Source: DATEUP01 sp041485285 (GTDB lineage: Archaea; Thermoplasmatota; DTKX01; DATEUP01). Taken from it: DNA of 26,245 nucleotides. The notes under the pieces were generated by a model that did no database searches, was not told where the DNA came from, and saw nothing but the letters and a program-made list of their open reading frames with translations. The stretch lies in the NCBI GenBank assembly GCA_041485285.1, contig JBGPJF010000030.1, positions 1-26,245 on the forward strand, given 5' to 3'. How positions within the stretch are numbered: the stretch's first letter is position 1; every line of letters begins with the position of its first letter. Positions 15,801 to 22,004 of this stretch are shown here, piece after piece. Position numbers and translations under genes: made by a program.

Positions 15801-17996
15801 CCGTCGTCGGACGCCCTCAATAGCTACCGGTCGATCTCCTTCAAGATCGAGTTCCAGGGCGCAACGGGCACGTTCCTCACCGAACAGGCGATGAACCCGT
15901 TCGAGAGCGCGCCCACCCTCTACACCGACGCCCCGATCAACAAGGCGGTGCTCAGCCAATATGTCTCGAAGATCGACTTCGCGAAGTTCGTCTGCCTCGG
16001 CGAGGAGCTCCTCATCCTCACCCACCCGAACTTCCGCAGCAGCGCCGACAACCTGTCGGTGTGGAAGGAGACCAAGGGGATTGCAACGACCGTCATCGAA
16101 GTCGGCAGCGGCACCGCGTATGACACGGCCGCGAAGATCGACAACCTCATCGAGGACCGTTACAACGACTGCGCGGTGCGGCCGTCCTATGTGCTCCTCA
16201 TGGGCGACTCCGAGTACGTGCCGCCGGCCCACACCGACGAGAACACCGTGTTCCCCTCCTGCACAAGCTGCGGGGACCCGACGACCGGCAGCGACTGGGG
16301 CTACGCCGTCTATGTGCAGATCCTCTTCGACGCGTTCTTCCCCGACTTCGCCGTCGGGCGCATCTCGGTCGACACGCAAAGCGAAGCCGATATCGTCGTG
16401 AACAAAGTGATCGCCTACGAATCCGACCCGCCATTTGTGGACTTCGGGACGGGCGGGCCGTTCTACACGACCGCGAGCTTCGCGTCGGTGTTCCAATGCT
16501 GCCAGATGAACGCGGACGGCACGCCGCTTGGCGGCCACTCGGGCCGCGACCAGCGCGCCTTCGTAGAGACCTCAGAGGTCGCGCGCAACGCGCTGCTTGC
16601 CTCCGGAAAGAGCGTGCAGCGCATCTACGCCAAGACCGTCGACAACGGCGGATACTGCACCGGCGCCGCGTGCCCGCCCAGCGCGATGCAGTCGCCGTAC
16701 AGCGGCAGCACGACGCCGAACCGCTACTTCAACGACGCCGTGATGCCCGTCGACCTCAAGAGCGGAAGCGGGTTTTCCTGGACGGGGACGAGCGGGAATG
16801 TGGTTGACGCCTTCAACGCGGGCCGCTTCCTGATCCTCCACCGCGGCCACGGCAACTCCGGCGGCTGGGGCGACCCGAACTTCGGCACGGGCAACTTCGG
16901 CAGCCTCGACAACGGCGCGCTCCTGCCCTTCGTGTACAGCGTCAACTGCGCGAGCGGCTTCTGGGACCAGGAGACGGACAGCGGGGGCACGAGCGAGTCG
17001 TTCATGGAGCGGCTGCTCACGCTGTCGGGGGGCGGGATGGTCGGCGGGCTCGGCGACAACCGCAACAGCCCGACCTGGGGGAACAACGCGCTCACGCGCG
17101 GGTTCTTCGACGCGACTTGGCCCACGCTTGCGCCCGAGTACGGCGGCTCCACCGTCCACCGGCGCCTCGGGGACATCCTGAACCACGGGAAGGTCTACAT
17201 GATGCTCCAGGTCGGCGTGCCCCAAACGGCCGGCGCGGTCGACATGGAGATGGCAGCGGCCGAGTACAAGATGTGGCATGCCTTTGGCGACCCCACGCTC
17301 GAGATGTGGACGTCGAACCCCCACCGCTTCGACCTCTCCACGATGTACGTGATTGACACCGCCCGCAGCGGCTTGGTCTTGAACTACACGGACAACGGCG
17401 CAACGATCACGGCGTTCTTGTGGACCGAGAACGGCAGCGTGCCTTACGCGCGGGCGATGGTGATCAACGGCCAGGCGATGCTGGTGCCGCTGATCCCAAG
17501 CGACGCCGCGGCCGACCCGGGTGACCTGACGTTTTCGGCGAGCTTCGACAACGCCGTGAGCGTGCAGCTGCAGGATGCGGCCGCCGGTGGGGAAATCGGC
17601 GCGCCCCGCGCGCCCGATGGCTGGGTTAACCCGGACCAAGAGGGCGGTGCGCAGGGCCTTGGAACCACGGCGCCGACCGAGAGCCTCTCCAGCGGCGCGG
17701 CGATTTTCCCGCCGACGATGGGCCCCGCGCCCGGTTCACCGGCGATGGGGGACGGCCCGGTCTTGGAGGCGGGCGACGACGCCCGGGAACACGCGGCGCC
17801 CACGACGCCGATTTCCGACGCCAAGGCGGACCTCCAGACGGCGTCCGCGTCGAGCGGTGCCGGTGGCTCCGCGGGCGCCGCCGCGGGAGCCCTCGCGGCC
17901 ATCGGGGCTGCGGCTGTGGCTGGAGGCGTCGGGCTCGGCTTCATCAAGAGGCCTCCCACGCCGAAGATCAAGGCCGGGAAAGGGCGCAACCCCTAG
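12888..17996 (+). CDS. Exported mosaic protein: pseudopilin-like, EF-hand, DUF7450-like repeats, HExxH motif, gingipain-type (C25) peptidase
   Basis: About 1702 residues. A long polar leader precedes a signal sequence at about 48-75. Residues 90-225 resemble the globular part of bacterial type II/IV pseudopilins: F91-SLID, MIPNLIEARK at 112-121, an Ile/Ala-rich helix, DKDGDG calcium loop near 145 and a closing YIDETG. An EF-hand-like loop (DADGSGGISF) is near 307. Two Cys-containing repeats start with LDHxKCY at 404 and 529 and end near 512 and 637; they resemble DUF7450. H665-E-x-x-H669-x-x-G-x-x-H675 is a metzincin-type zinc motif without a recognisable remaining domain. A DDDGDGVDDKDN loop near 731 and an FFDV triple repeat at 784 follow. 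From about 1040 to 1450 it is a C25 peptidase: SYVLLMGDSEY near 1100, H1321 in HRGHGNSGG and C1354 in VNCASG, 33 residues apart as in gingipain. A C-terminal hydrophobic segment near 1660-1688 and basic tail may anchor it. Likely a secreted protease. Confidence 0.85.
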   Translation: MIQQPGGGGKPQGELDLQSNGELESAEMETGRAGTRNVAWRGNPARGKRRILHVVTALTMVLSSLLPGAMPAGAVQDGGGEAPPPDAQAQFSLIDKNISLQITLQASLAAIMIPNLIEARKGSNEADAIGALRTIATAQSLFREGDKDGDGVYDYAVNLTELFDRNGSSLIDDVLGSGAKQGYYFEVNAHLSPINNTSFVWNGTAQPAGPGRTGVRSFYIDETGILLGRDCGAANNTSDKLPEITPPMPGVRIDYGSCEAAGETVRGILIGLLSAMDVLTGGETLPAVRFALANMDSDMIAAMLEGLDADGSGGISFQDLLEDPAVLDQRFANMMAGDPSKPSGGNSSIGSFFDVFTDFSRDMAMFLRLGEANEIVDFEVPITTAAATAAADITALIDETPSLDHLKCYAAAGTSVDDVVTLQDEFDVEAGTTMKAKVLAPQAFCNPTKKTLPDGTATDIRNMDGHLTGYKIQSVFDVAAMARTVAAYNQFGDRQVLKVGAPTLLLVPTQKVKVDGGEPSEGGGVPEGLDHFKCYAVSGAPSLATTVKLHDQFDAGTTTVGNTTVLQAALLCNPARKIHVDFEHNTTVGIENAAAHLVCYNVRSPRHARDLEVNNQFGDGQKVTTGDAVYLCVPSVVRLPHPNPQVLQAFDILQVQLAASGTFMHELGHSLGLKHLNDSKQEYAEGAICMAVDSMESFRQFSQDLRAGTNNNGQGGDNGGGNGWNGHQHHDDDGDGVDDKDNGVGHERFGGGGGTPGGQQPPDPGVVALAEDMFNRGSAIESSFFDVFFDVFFDVFVRASPCFDGRAGLLPAIDIAVSDNTVFEATVNFGTPQFETMMGGGQTFTQFTMPGMDVHSGTPGIPAIPYLRALVAVPEGATASFFDPPAPIRGMTVQANLFPFQGEAADAANDGNDTRGDGSFNDTFANPPFVIDTKAYQTDALFPPDPCRLTPMGKFRDLNMAQLICAGGSYNPSSDALNSYRSISFKIEFQGATGTFLTEQAMNPFESAPTLYTDAPINKAVLSQYVSKIDFAKFVCLGEELLILTHPNFRSSADNLSVWKETKGIATTVIEVGSGTAYDTAAKIDNLIEDRYNDCAVRPSYVLLMGDSEYVPPAHTDENTVFPSCTSCGDPTTGSDWGYAVYVQILFDAFFPDFAVGRISVDTQSEADIVVNKVIAYESDPPFVDFGTGGPFYTTASFASVFQCCQMNADGTPLGGHSGRDQRAFVETSEVARNALLASGKSVQRIYAKTVDNGGYCTGAACPPSAMQSPYSGSTTPNRYFNDAVMPVDLKSGSGFSWTGTSGNVVDAFNAGRFLILHRGHGNSGGWGDPNFGTGNFGSLDNGALLPFVYSVNCASGFWDQETDSGGTSESFMERLLTLSGGGMVGGLGDNRNSPTWGNNALTRGFFDATWPTLAPEYGGSTVHRRLGDILNHGKVYMMLQVGVPQTAGAVDMEMAAAEYKMWHAFGDPTLEMWTSNPHRFDLSTMYVIDTARSGLVLNYTDNGATITAFLWTENGSVPYARAMVINGQAMLVPLIPSDAAADPGDLTFSASFDNAVSVQLQDAAAGGEIGAPRAPDGWVNPDQEGGAQGLGTTAPTESLSSGAAIFPPTMGPAPGSPAMGDGPVLEAGDDAREHAAPTTPISDAKADLQTASASSGAGGSAGAAAGALAAIGAAAVAGGVGLGFIKRPPTPKIKAGKGRNP
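15237..15272 (+). repeat. Triple 12-base in-gene repeat encoding FFDV
   Basis: Three consecutive 12-base units encode FFDV, FFDV, FFDV and are followed by FV. The units differ only at synonymous third positions (ttcttcgatgtg, ttctttgacgtc, ttcttcgacgtc). The repeat joins the low-complexity linker to the region before the C25 domain. A related FFDVF occurs earlier, near 13944. Confidence 0.7.
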
Positions 17997-18095
17997 CGGA
18001 CCGGCCCGGCCGCCGAGCGCCCCACGCGGGGCCCGTGACCCCGTTCGAGCGTGCGAGCCCGAGCTCTTGGATGCGGCAACGGACGTTGGGCGGGG

Positions 18096-18130
18096 AAAAA
18101 AAAAGGAGGCGGCCCGCCGCCAGGCGGGCC
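18096..18130 (-). terminator. Hairpin plus T9 terminator for the small exported protein
   Basis: Read on the minus strand, a perfect 8-bp stem (18123-18130 with 18111-18118, GGCCCGCC/GGCGGGCC, 4-base loop) is followed six bases later by nine T (complement of 18096-18104). It starts 12 bases after the stop at 18143. T-rich tracts terminate archaeal transcription; the hairpin makes it look like an intrinsic terminator. Confidence 0.65.
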
Positions 18131-18142
18131 GGAAAAGCAACC

Positions 18143-18760
18143 TCAGCCTTCGACGAGCGTCGCCATGGAGAGGCCGGGCGGGGCGCGGAAGTTGAGGCTC
18201 CCCACGAACATGATCGTCGTGCCATCGAGCGACGAGGTCCCCTGAGTGGTCACTTTCACGCACGGTTCGATGCTGTTGTCCTGTACGGCGCCTTCGATGT
18301 GGTACTGCGTCGTGTGGCCGCGCTTGTAGACCTCGAAGGTCGAGCCGACCGGGAACCCGATGTCGCAGGGGTCCGGCGGAAAAGCCGGGTCGCGCGGGCT
18401 GCATGCGGCGCTCATCTCGGCCGACGGGTTGTCGTTGAGCTGGAATAGCTTCGTGTGGCCCATCATGACCTTGAACGTCGCGCCCTCCGTCATGTAGTCG
18501 GTTGCGTCCACGGGGAACGACAGCTCGCTGAAAAGCAGGGTGCCGTCGACCATGAGGTCGTACACCTCGAACGGCTTGAGGCTCCAGCTGAACGAGACGT
18601 GGTCGCCCACCGCCTGCCAAATGCCCTGGTCGTTGAACTTGAACGACCAGTGCGTGCCGGGAGCAGAGGGCGAGGTGCCGATGCCGGCCGATGCGGCCGG
18701 GGCGACCATGGCGATCAACAGCAGTCCTACCAACATCGGTTTGAATGCGCGGTGTTTCAA
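18143..18760 (-). CDS. Small exported protein of unknown function
   Basis: A 205-residue protein with a clear signal peptide: MKHRAFKP, a hydrophobic core MLVGLLLIAMVAPAASA and likely cleavage near residue 25. The mature part is beta-rich with four cysteines, three in CSPRDPAFPPDPC-like and IEPCVKV contexts, and no catalytic motif I recognise. It has no C-terminal membrane segment, so it is probably released or held by a partner. The TTG start is supported by CTGAGG (complement of 18768-18773) seven bases upstream and a TATA-like box at 18794-18799; no ATG would keep the signal peptide complete. It is divergent from the tail-tube-like fusion gene across a 259-base region with several inverted repeats, and a terminator follows it. 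I do not know its function. Confidence 0.72.
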   Translation of the reverse strand: MKHRAFKPMLVGLLLIAMVAPAASAGIGTSPSAPGTHWSFKFNDQGIWQAVGDHVSFSWSLKPFEVYDLMVDGTLLFSELSFPVDATDYMTEGATFKVMMGHTKLFQLNDNPSAEMSAACSPRDPAFPPDPCDIGFPVGSTFEVYKRGHTTQYHIEGAVQDNSIEPCVKVTTQGTSSLDGTTIMFVGSLNFRAPPGLSMATLVEG

Positions 18761-18793
18761 AGAAAAGCCTCAGCGCGACGCATTGCAACGAGG

Positions 18794-18799
18794 CTAAAT
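18794..18799 (-). promoter_or_regulatory. TATA-like box for the small exported protein
   Basis: ATTTAG on the minus strand, about 36 bases before the TTG at 18760. It would give a leader of about ten bases that just includes the GAGG site. Confidence 0.35.
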
Positions 18800-18877
18800 G
18801 GACGTTTTCCCGGGGCCGAATCTCGTTCATTTGTCGATGTGAAGCGAGCCAGCAAGGCGGGGCTGCGGCGAGGCGCT

Positions 18878-18900
18878 TCACCGCTGATTTCCAGCGGTGA
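18878..18900. promoter_or_regulatory. Inverted repeat, 9 bp with 5-base spacer: candidate operator
   Basis: TCACCGCTG and CAGCGGTGA are perfect inverted copies separated by ATTTC. The site lies near the middle of the divergent region, about 80-90 bases from both TATA-like boxes. The layout suits a dimeric regulator acting on both genes; a hairpin in RNA is the alternative. Confidence 0.5.
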
Positions 18901-18910
18901 GGGCGGGCGA

Positions 18911-18936
18911 CTGCCGTTCGGGGCGCCCCGAGGCAG
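18911..18936. promoter_or_regulatory. GC-rich inverted repeat with 14-bp perfect palindrome
   Basis: The core TCGGGGCGCCCCGA (18918-18931) is a perfect palindrome flanked by CTGCC and GGCAG, which extend the symmetry apart from a 2-base bulge. In DNA this GC-rich part of the symmetry may be chance, but it sits between two other inverted repeats. Confidence 0.35.
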
Positions 18937-18948
18937 CGGCGCCCTTCG

Positions 18949-18965
18949 TTTCGCCCTTCGCGAAA
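18949..18965. promoter_or_regulatory. Inverted repeat TTTCGC-N5-GCGAAA upstream of a TATA box
   Basis: A perfect 6-bp inverted repeat with a 5-base spacer ending 25 bases before the TATA box at 18991. It overlaps a direct repeat of CGCCCTTCG (18940-18948 and 18952-18960). The position suits an activator or repressor site for the rightward gene. Confidence 0.4.
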
Positions 18966-18990
18966 TGAGCGCGCGCGCGTCCGCCACGTC

Positions 18991-18997
18991 TATAACT
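18991..18997 (+). promoter_or_regulatory. TATA box for the tail-tube-like fusion gene
   Basis: TATAACT, centred about 26 bases before the ATG at 19020. This is one of the clearest leaderless promoters in the window and selects ATG 19020 over TTG 19002. Confidence 0.6.
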
Positions 18998-19019
18998 GGC
19001 GTTGCCCTTCAAACCGCCG

Positions 19020-21248
19020 ATGCGCCGCGCCCCGCTTGCCCTGATCCTGGGGCTTATCATGATAGCCTCCCCCCTCGTGGCGGCGGCCGCGAACAACGAG
19101 GGAGGCGGGCAGGCGACCAACGCGCCGACCGTGGTCACCCTCCTCGACCCGTTTGTGAAGCTCCCAGGCATCGTGGTCTCCCTCGATTTCATGGCGGAGA
19201 AGAACGGCAAGGTCAAGCACAGCTCCTCGGCCGACCAGGACCCGATGAAGTTCTTGGGGGGGAAGTCGAAGTCCGTGGGCGTGCACCTCCAGTTCAACGG
19301 CACCGGCACCGACATCGATGTGGAGATGGCCGCCCTGCTTTCGTTTGCCAAAGTCGCCGGCGCAAGCAATGGCCCGGTCACGATGACCCTCGTGTGGGGC
19401 CACCTCAGCGCTTTCGATGTCGAGGTGACGGGCCTCAACGGCAGCGCGGTCAACATCACGCACGACCACGTGTACCAGCACCACCAGACCGACTTCGAAT
19501 TCGTTGTGACGCGAGCGGAGCAAGCCGCGGTTCCCCGCGACGTCCAGTTTCAGTTCCCCGATCTGGGCGTCCAGGCGTGGATGATCGACTTTAATTTCAC
19601 CCCGACGCTGAACTGGAGCAAGCACCGCGAGTCGAGGCCCGACGCGCCCGAGTTGGAGTTCACCGCAGGCGCCCCCAGGTCGATGAGTTTCGAGCTCATG
19701 TTCGACGCCTACGAGGAGGGCGCCTCGGTGAAGCCTGCGCTTTCCGCGCTCCTCGACAAGACGTTCGCGTCGACCTCCCCCAACGCGACCGGCCCCGTGG
19801 AGTTCGCGTGGGGCAACGGCCTGGTCCTGCGCGGATTCCTGGTGAACATGTCGGTGGAGGGCACATGGTTCCTCCCCAGCGGGACGCCGGTGCGGGCCTC
19901 CGCCCACGGGAACCTCTCCGGCCTCTTCCTGGTGGAGCACAAGGGCGACCGGGGCCGGCAGGTCCACCACCCGCCGCCCGTCCGGTATCAACCGAGCATT
20001 TCCTTCGCGGAACCCGCGGTGGACATCACCGCGACGCTGATGGCGATGAACGCGTGGATCAACGGGACGGACGGGAGCGGGGAGGAGCACGTCGCGTGGC
20101 AGGACCACCGCAACGCCGAGGACCAGCCGCCGGAGTTCACCTCGGCAAAGCCCATGAACCTCAGCGTCGAACTGCTGTTCGACGATTATGAGCAAGGGGG
20201 CAACTCGACCGTCTCGCTAAGGCCCCTCAACACCCTTCATACCACGGCGACGGAGGAAAAACGGCCCCCCGTCGTGATCTTCACCTGGGGCAGCAGTCTG
20301 GAGTTTGCAGGGGTCCTTGACTCGCTCAGCATCAAGTACACCATGTTCCTGGAGGACGGCACGCCGGTGCGCGCGACCGCGCGTCTTGACATCAAGAACG
20401 CGAGCCAAACCTTGGAGACACACGCGCGGATGAAGGCCCGCGGCGAAAACGGGACGCACCTGACGATGCCCGCGACGGGCCATTACAACCCGGGGAAGGC
20501 CGAGGTCGCTGACATTGAGCTGGTAGGCATGATCACAGGCGACCGCGCACCGATGGTGGACTGGGTCTTTGGGATGGCCAACGGGCGCGGTTCGTCGCTC
20601 ACCGTGTCGCTGCGCTTCCGTGTGCCTTCGCCTTCGGCGGGCAAATGGGCCTGCACGCAGGTGACCTACACGCCGCAGCAATTCGGCCCGAACGGACCGA
20701 CGGACGACAAACTCACCGTGCACGCGCAAGTGCTCGGCCTAAAGCAAGGCGAGACGCCCACTTTCAGCGAGGAGTTCCAGACGCAGCGCTGCGTCATCGA
20801 CGCGACCGCCGAAGACAACGGGAGCCACCACATGGCGCGGCCCGACGAGTTCCAAAAGGCGACGGGTTTCACGGTCGACATCAACGGCAGCCGCTCTGCG
20901 GCCGACACCTTTGAGGGCGGCGAGGTTACCGTGGCGCTCGTGGCCGACCAAAAGCGCTTGGGACACTACCAGGCGGGCACGACGGTGTGGGGCCTGATCC
21001 GCCTCACGCGCGGCGCCCCGAACGCGACCGACTGGGGCGACTGGTACAACCGCTCGAAGGAAGGGAATGGCGGCCTGCCGCTCAACATCACCATCAACTG
21101 CACCGACCCCGAGGGCGAGGTCGTCAACGGGTGGCAGATCTTCCACGCGCTGCCGGCCCACTGGATACCACCGGACATGGACTCCGACAAATCGGGGATG
21201 GCGATCGAACGGATCAACATCACCGTGGAGAAAGTCGAGCGGGCCTAA
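19020..21248 (+). CDS. Secreted fusion of contractile-injection-system tube-like domains (3 CIS-tube/Pvc7-like + 2 gp19-like)
   Basis: A 742-residue protein beginning with a Sec-type signal peptide (MRRAPLALILGLIMIASPLV, cleavage near 24). I see five tandem tail-related domains. Domain A, about 37-170, is divergent but keeps MTLVWGHLSAFDVEV at 122-136. Domain B, about 180-300, has SMSFELMFDAYEEG at 221-234, EFAWGNGLVLRGFL at 261-274 and FLPSGTPVRAS at 284-294. Domain C, about 322-465, has LSVELLFDDYEQG, PPVVIFTWGSSLEFAGVL at 416-433 and FLEDGTPVRA. This LFFDxYE...FxWGxLxFxGVL...FLxDGTPVRA order is that of the CIS tube/Pvc7 N-terminal family. Domain D, about 495-600, is a degenerate tube-like half. 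Domain E, 607-742, matches T4 gp19-like tube proteins: GLIRLTRG at 658-665, DWGDWYN, GWQIFHALPAHW at 704-715, PPDMDSD and MAIERINITVE. About twenty N-x-S/T sequons are spread along it. No other tail gene is near. Its role is unknown; an extracellular tube or pore is one inference. Confidence 0.78.
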   Translation: MRRAPLALILGLIMIASPLVAAAANNEGGGQATNAPTVVTLLDPFVKLPGIVVSLDFMAEKNGKVKHSSSADQDPMKFLGGKSKSVGVHLQFNGTGTDIDVEMAALLSFAKVAGASNGPVTMTLVWGHLSAFDVEVTGLNGSAVNITHDHVYQHHQTDFEFVVTRAEQAAVPRDVQFQFPDLGVQAWMIDFNFTPTLNWSKHRESRPDAPELEFTAGAPRSMSFELMFDAYEEGASVKPALSALLDKTFASTSPNATGPVEFAWGNGLVLRGFLVNMSVEGTWFLPSGTPVRASAHGNLSGLFLVEHKGDRGRQVHHPPPVRYQPSISFAEPAVDITATLMAMNAWINGTDGSGEEHVAWQDHRNAEDQPPEFTSAKPMNLSVELLFDDYEQGGNSTVSLRPLNTLHTTATEEKRPPVVIFTWGSSLEFAGVLDSLSIKYTMFLEDGTPVRATARLDIKNASQTLETHARMKARGENGTHLTMPATGHYNPGKAEVADIELVGMITGDRAPMVDWVFGMANGRGSSLTVSLRFRVPSPSAGKWACTQVTYTPQQFGPNGPTDDKLTVHAQVLGLKQGETPTFSEEFQTQRCVIDATAEDNGSHHMARPDEFQKATGFTVDINGSRSAADTFEGGEVTVALVADQKRLGHYQAGTTVWGLIRLTRGAPNATDWGDWYNRSKEGNGGLPLNITINCTDPEGEVVNGWQIFHALPAHWIPPDMDSDKSGMAIERINITVEKVERA

Positions 21249-21255
21249 TGCCCCG

Positions 21256-21957
21256 CTACAGCTTCGCCTGCTTCGCGCTCTTCTTGGGCGCTGGGGCATC
21301 GAGATCCGCGAAGGTGATCGGCGCCCCGACCGTCTTGATCGGCGACAGGTCCTCGGCCTTCCGTTTCATCAGCTCGCCCACCGCTTTGACCGCCACGAGC
21401 TCCTCGTCGTCGGGCGCTCGCACGCACTCGAGAAGTTTCGCCGGCGTCGAGTCGCCGGGCGCAAGCCAGCGCTCCTTGAGTTCAGGGGTCAGGACCCCCA
21501 CCATCCGGTCGTGGAAGTGCGCGAAGAACTTGTTCGGCGCGCGCGTGGCGATCGCGAACCCGACGTCGGACTTGTCGTCGAAGCACGGCGCGGTGAGCGC
21601 GGGCGTCCAGAGGGGCTCGCCGTCGGCGCGCGAGATGAGGTAAGGCGCGCGCGCGCCCTTCTCCTCGCGCCACTCCACGATGTAGGAGAGCGCGACGGCC
21701 GCGTGCCACTTGCCGAAGAGCGACTTCCACAGGCGGCTCTCCCCGAAGTTTTCGGAGCGCGCGTTGAACGACGAGAACGTGCGCGATATGCCGAACCGCG
21801 CGTCGCGGAAGCCCGCTTCGCTCGCGCCGCCGAAGAGGATCGGCATGTGGTACATCGGGCGGACGATCGGCAGCCCCTCCGGCCACTTCGCGCGGATGCG
21901 CTGGAGCGGGTCCACCTCGATGAGCTGCTTGGGCGTGATGCCGATGAGGCCGGCCAT
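21256..21957 (-). CDS. SRAP-domain protein (YedK/HMCES-like), catalytic Cys2 absent; paralogue 2
   Basis: A 233-residue paralogue of the protein at 5475-6170. It keeps FNARSE, YIVEW and FHDRM, the Asn/Arg, Glu and His elements of the SRAP active site, and again starts MAGLIGI rather than MCGR, so the crosslinking cysteine is missing here too. Both copies share LQR near the N terminus, ESRLWK, GFAI-TR-PN and LL-CVRAP, whose cysteine is the only one conserved between them. The last nine residues, KKSAKQAKL, are identical in both. ATG 21957 is chosen to match the paralogue; a GTG two codons upstream is possible. Its stop is seven bases from the stop of the tube-like fusion gene, which it faces, and it follows the propeller surface-protein gene by 47 bases on the same strand, so the two could be co-transcribed. 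Confidence 0.75.
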   Translation of the reverse strand: MAGLIGITPKQLIEVDPLQRIRAKWPEGLPIVRPMYHMPILFGGASEAGFRDARFGISRTFSSFNARSENFGESRLWKSLFGKWHAAVALSYIVEWREEKGARAPYLISRADGEPLWTPALTAPCFDDKSDVGFAIATRAPNKFFAHFHDRMVGVLTPELKERWLAPGDSTPAKLLECVRAPDDEELVAVKAVGELMKRKAEDLSPIKTVGAPITFADLDAPAPKKSAKQAKL

Positions 21958-22004
21958 CGGCACGGGGACGTGCTCGGGGGTGATGAAATCCTCGGGGCCG
22001 CGGG

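Noticed and set aside
14697..16538. 613-codon minus-strand frame opposite the C25 mosaic gene
   Set aside because: Antisense shadow: His/Arg/Val-rich without motifs, while the plus strand carries catalytic motifs of known families.
18019..18032. Hairpin GCCCC-ACGC-GGGGC after the C25 mosaic gene as a terminator
   Set aside because: The stem is only five bases and no T-tract follows on the plus strand. In DNA this GC-rich such stems are common by chance.
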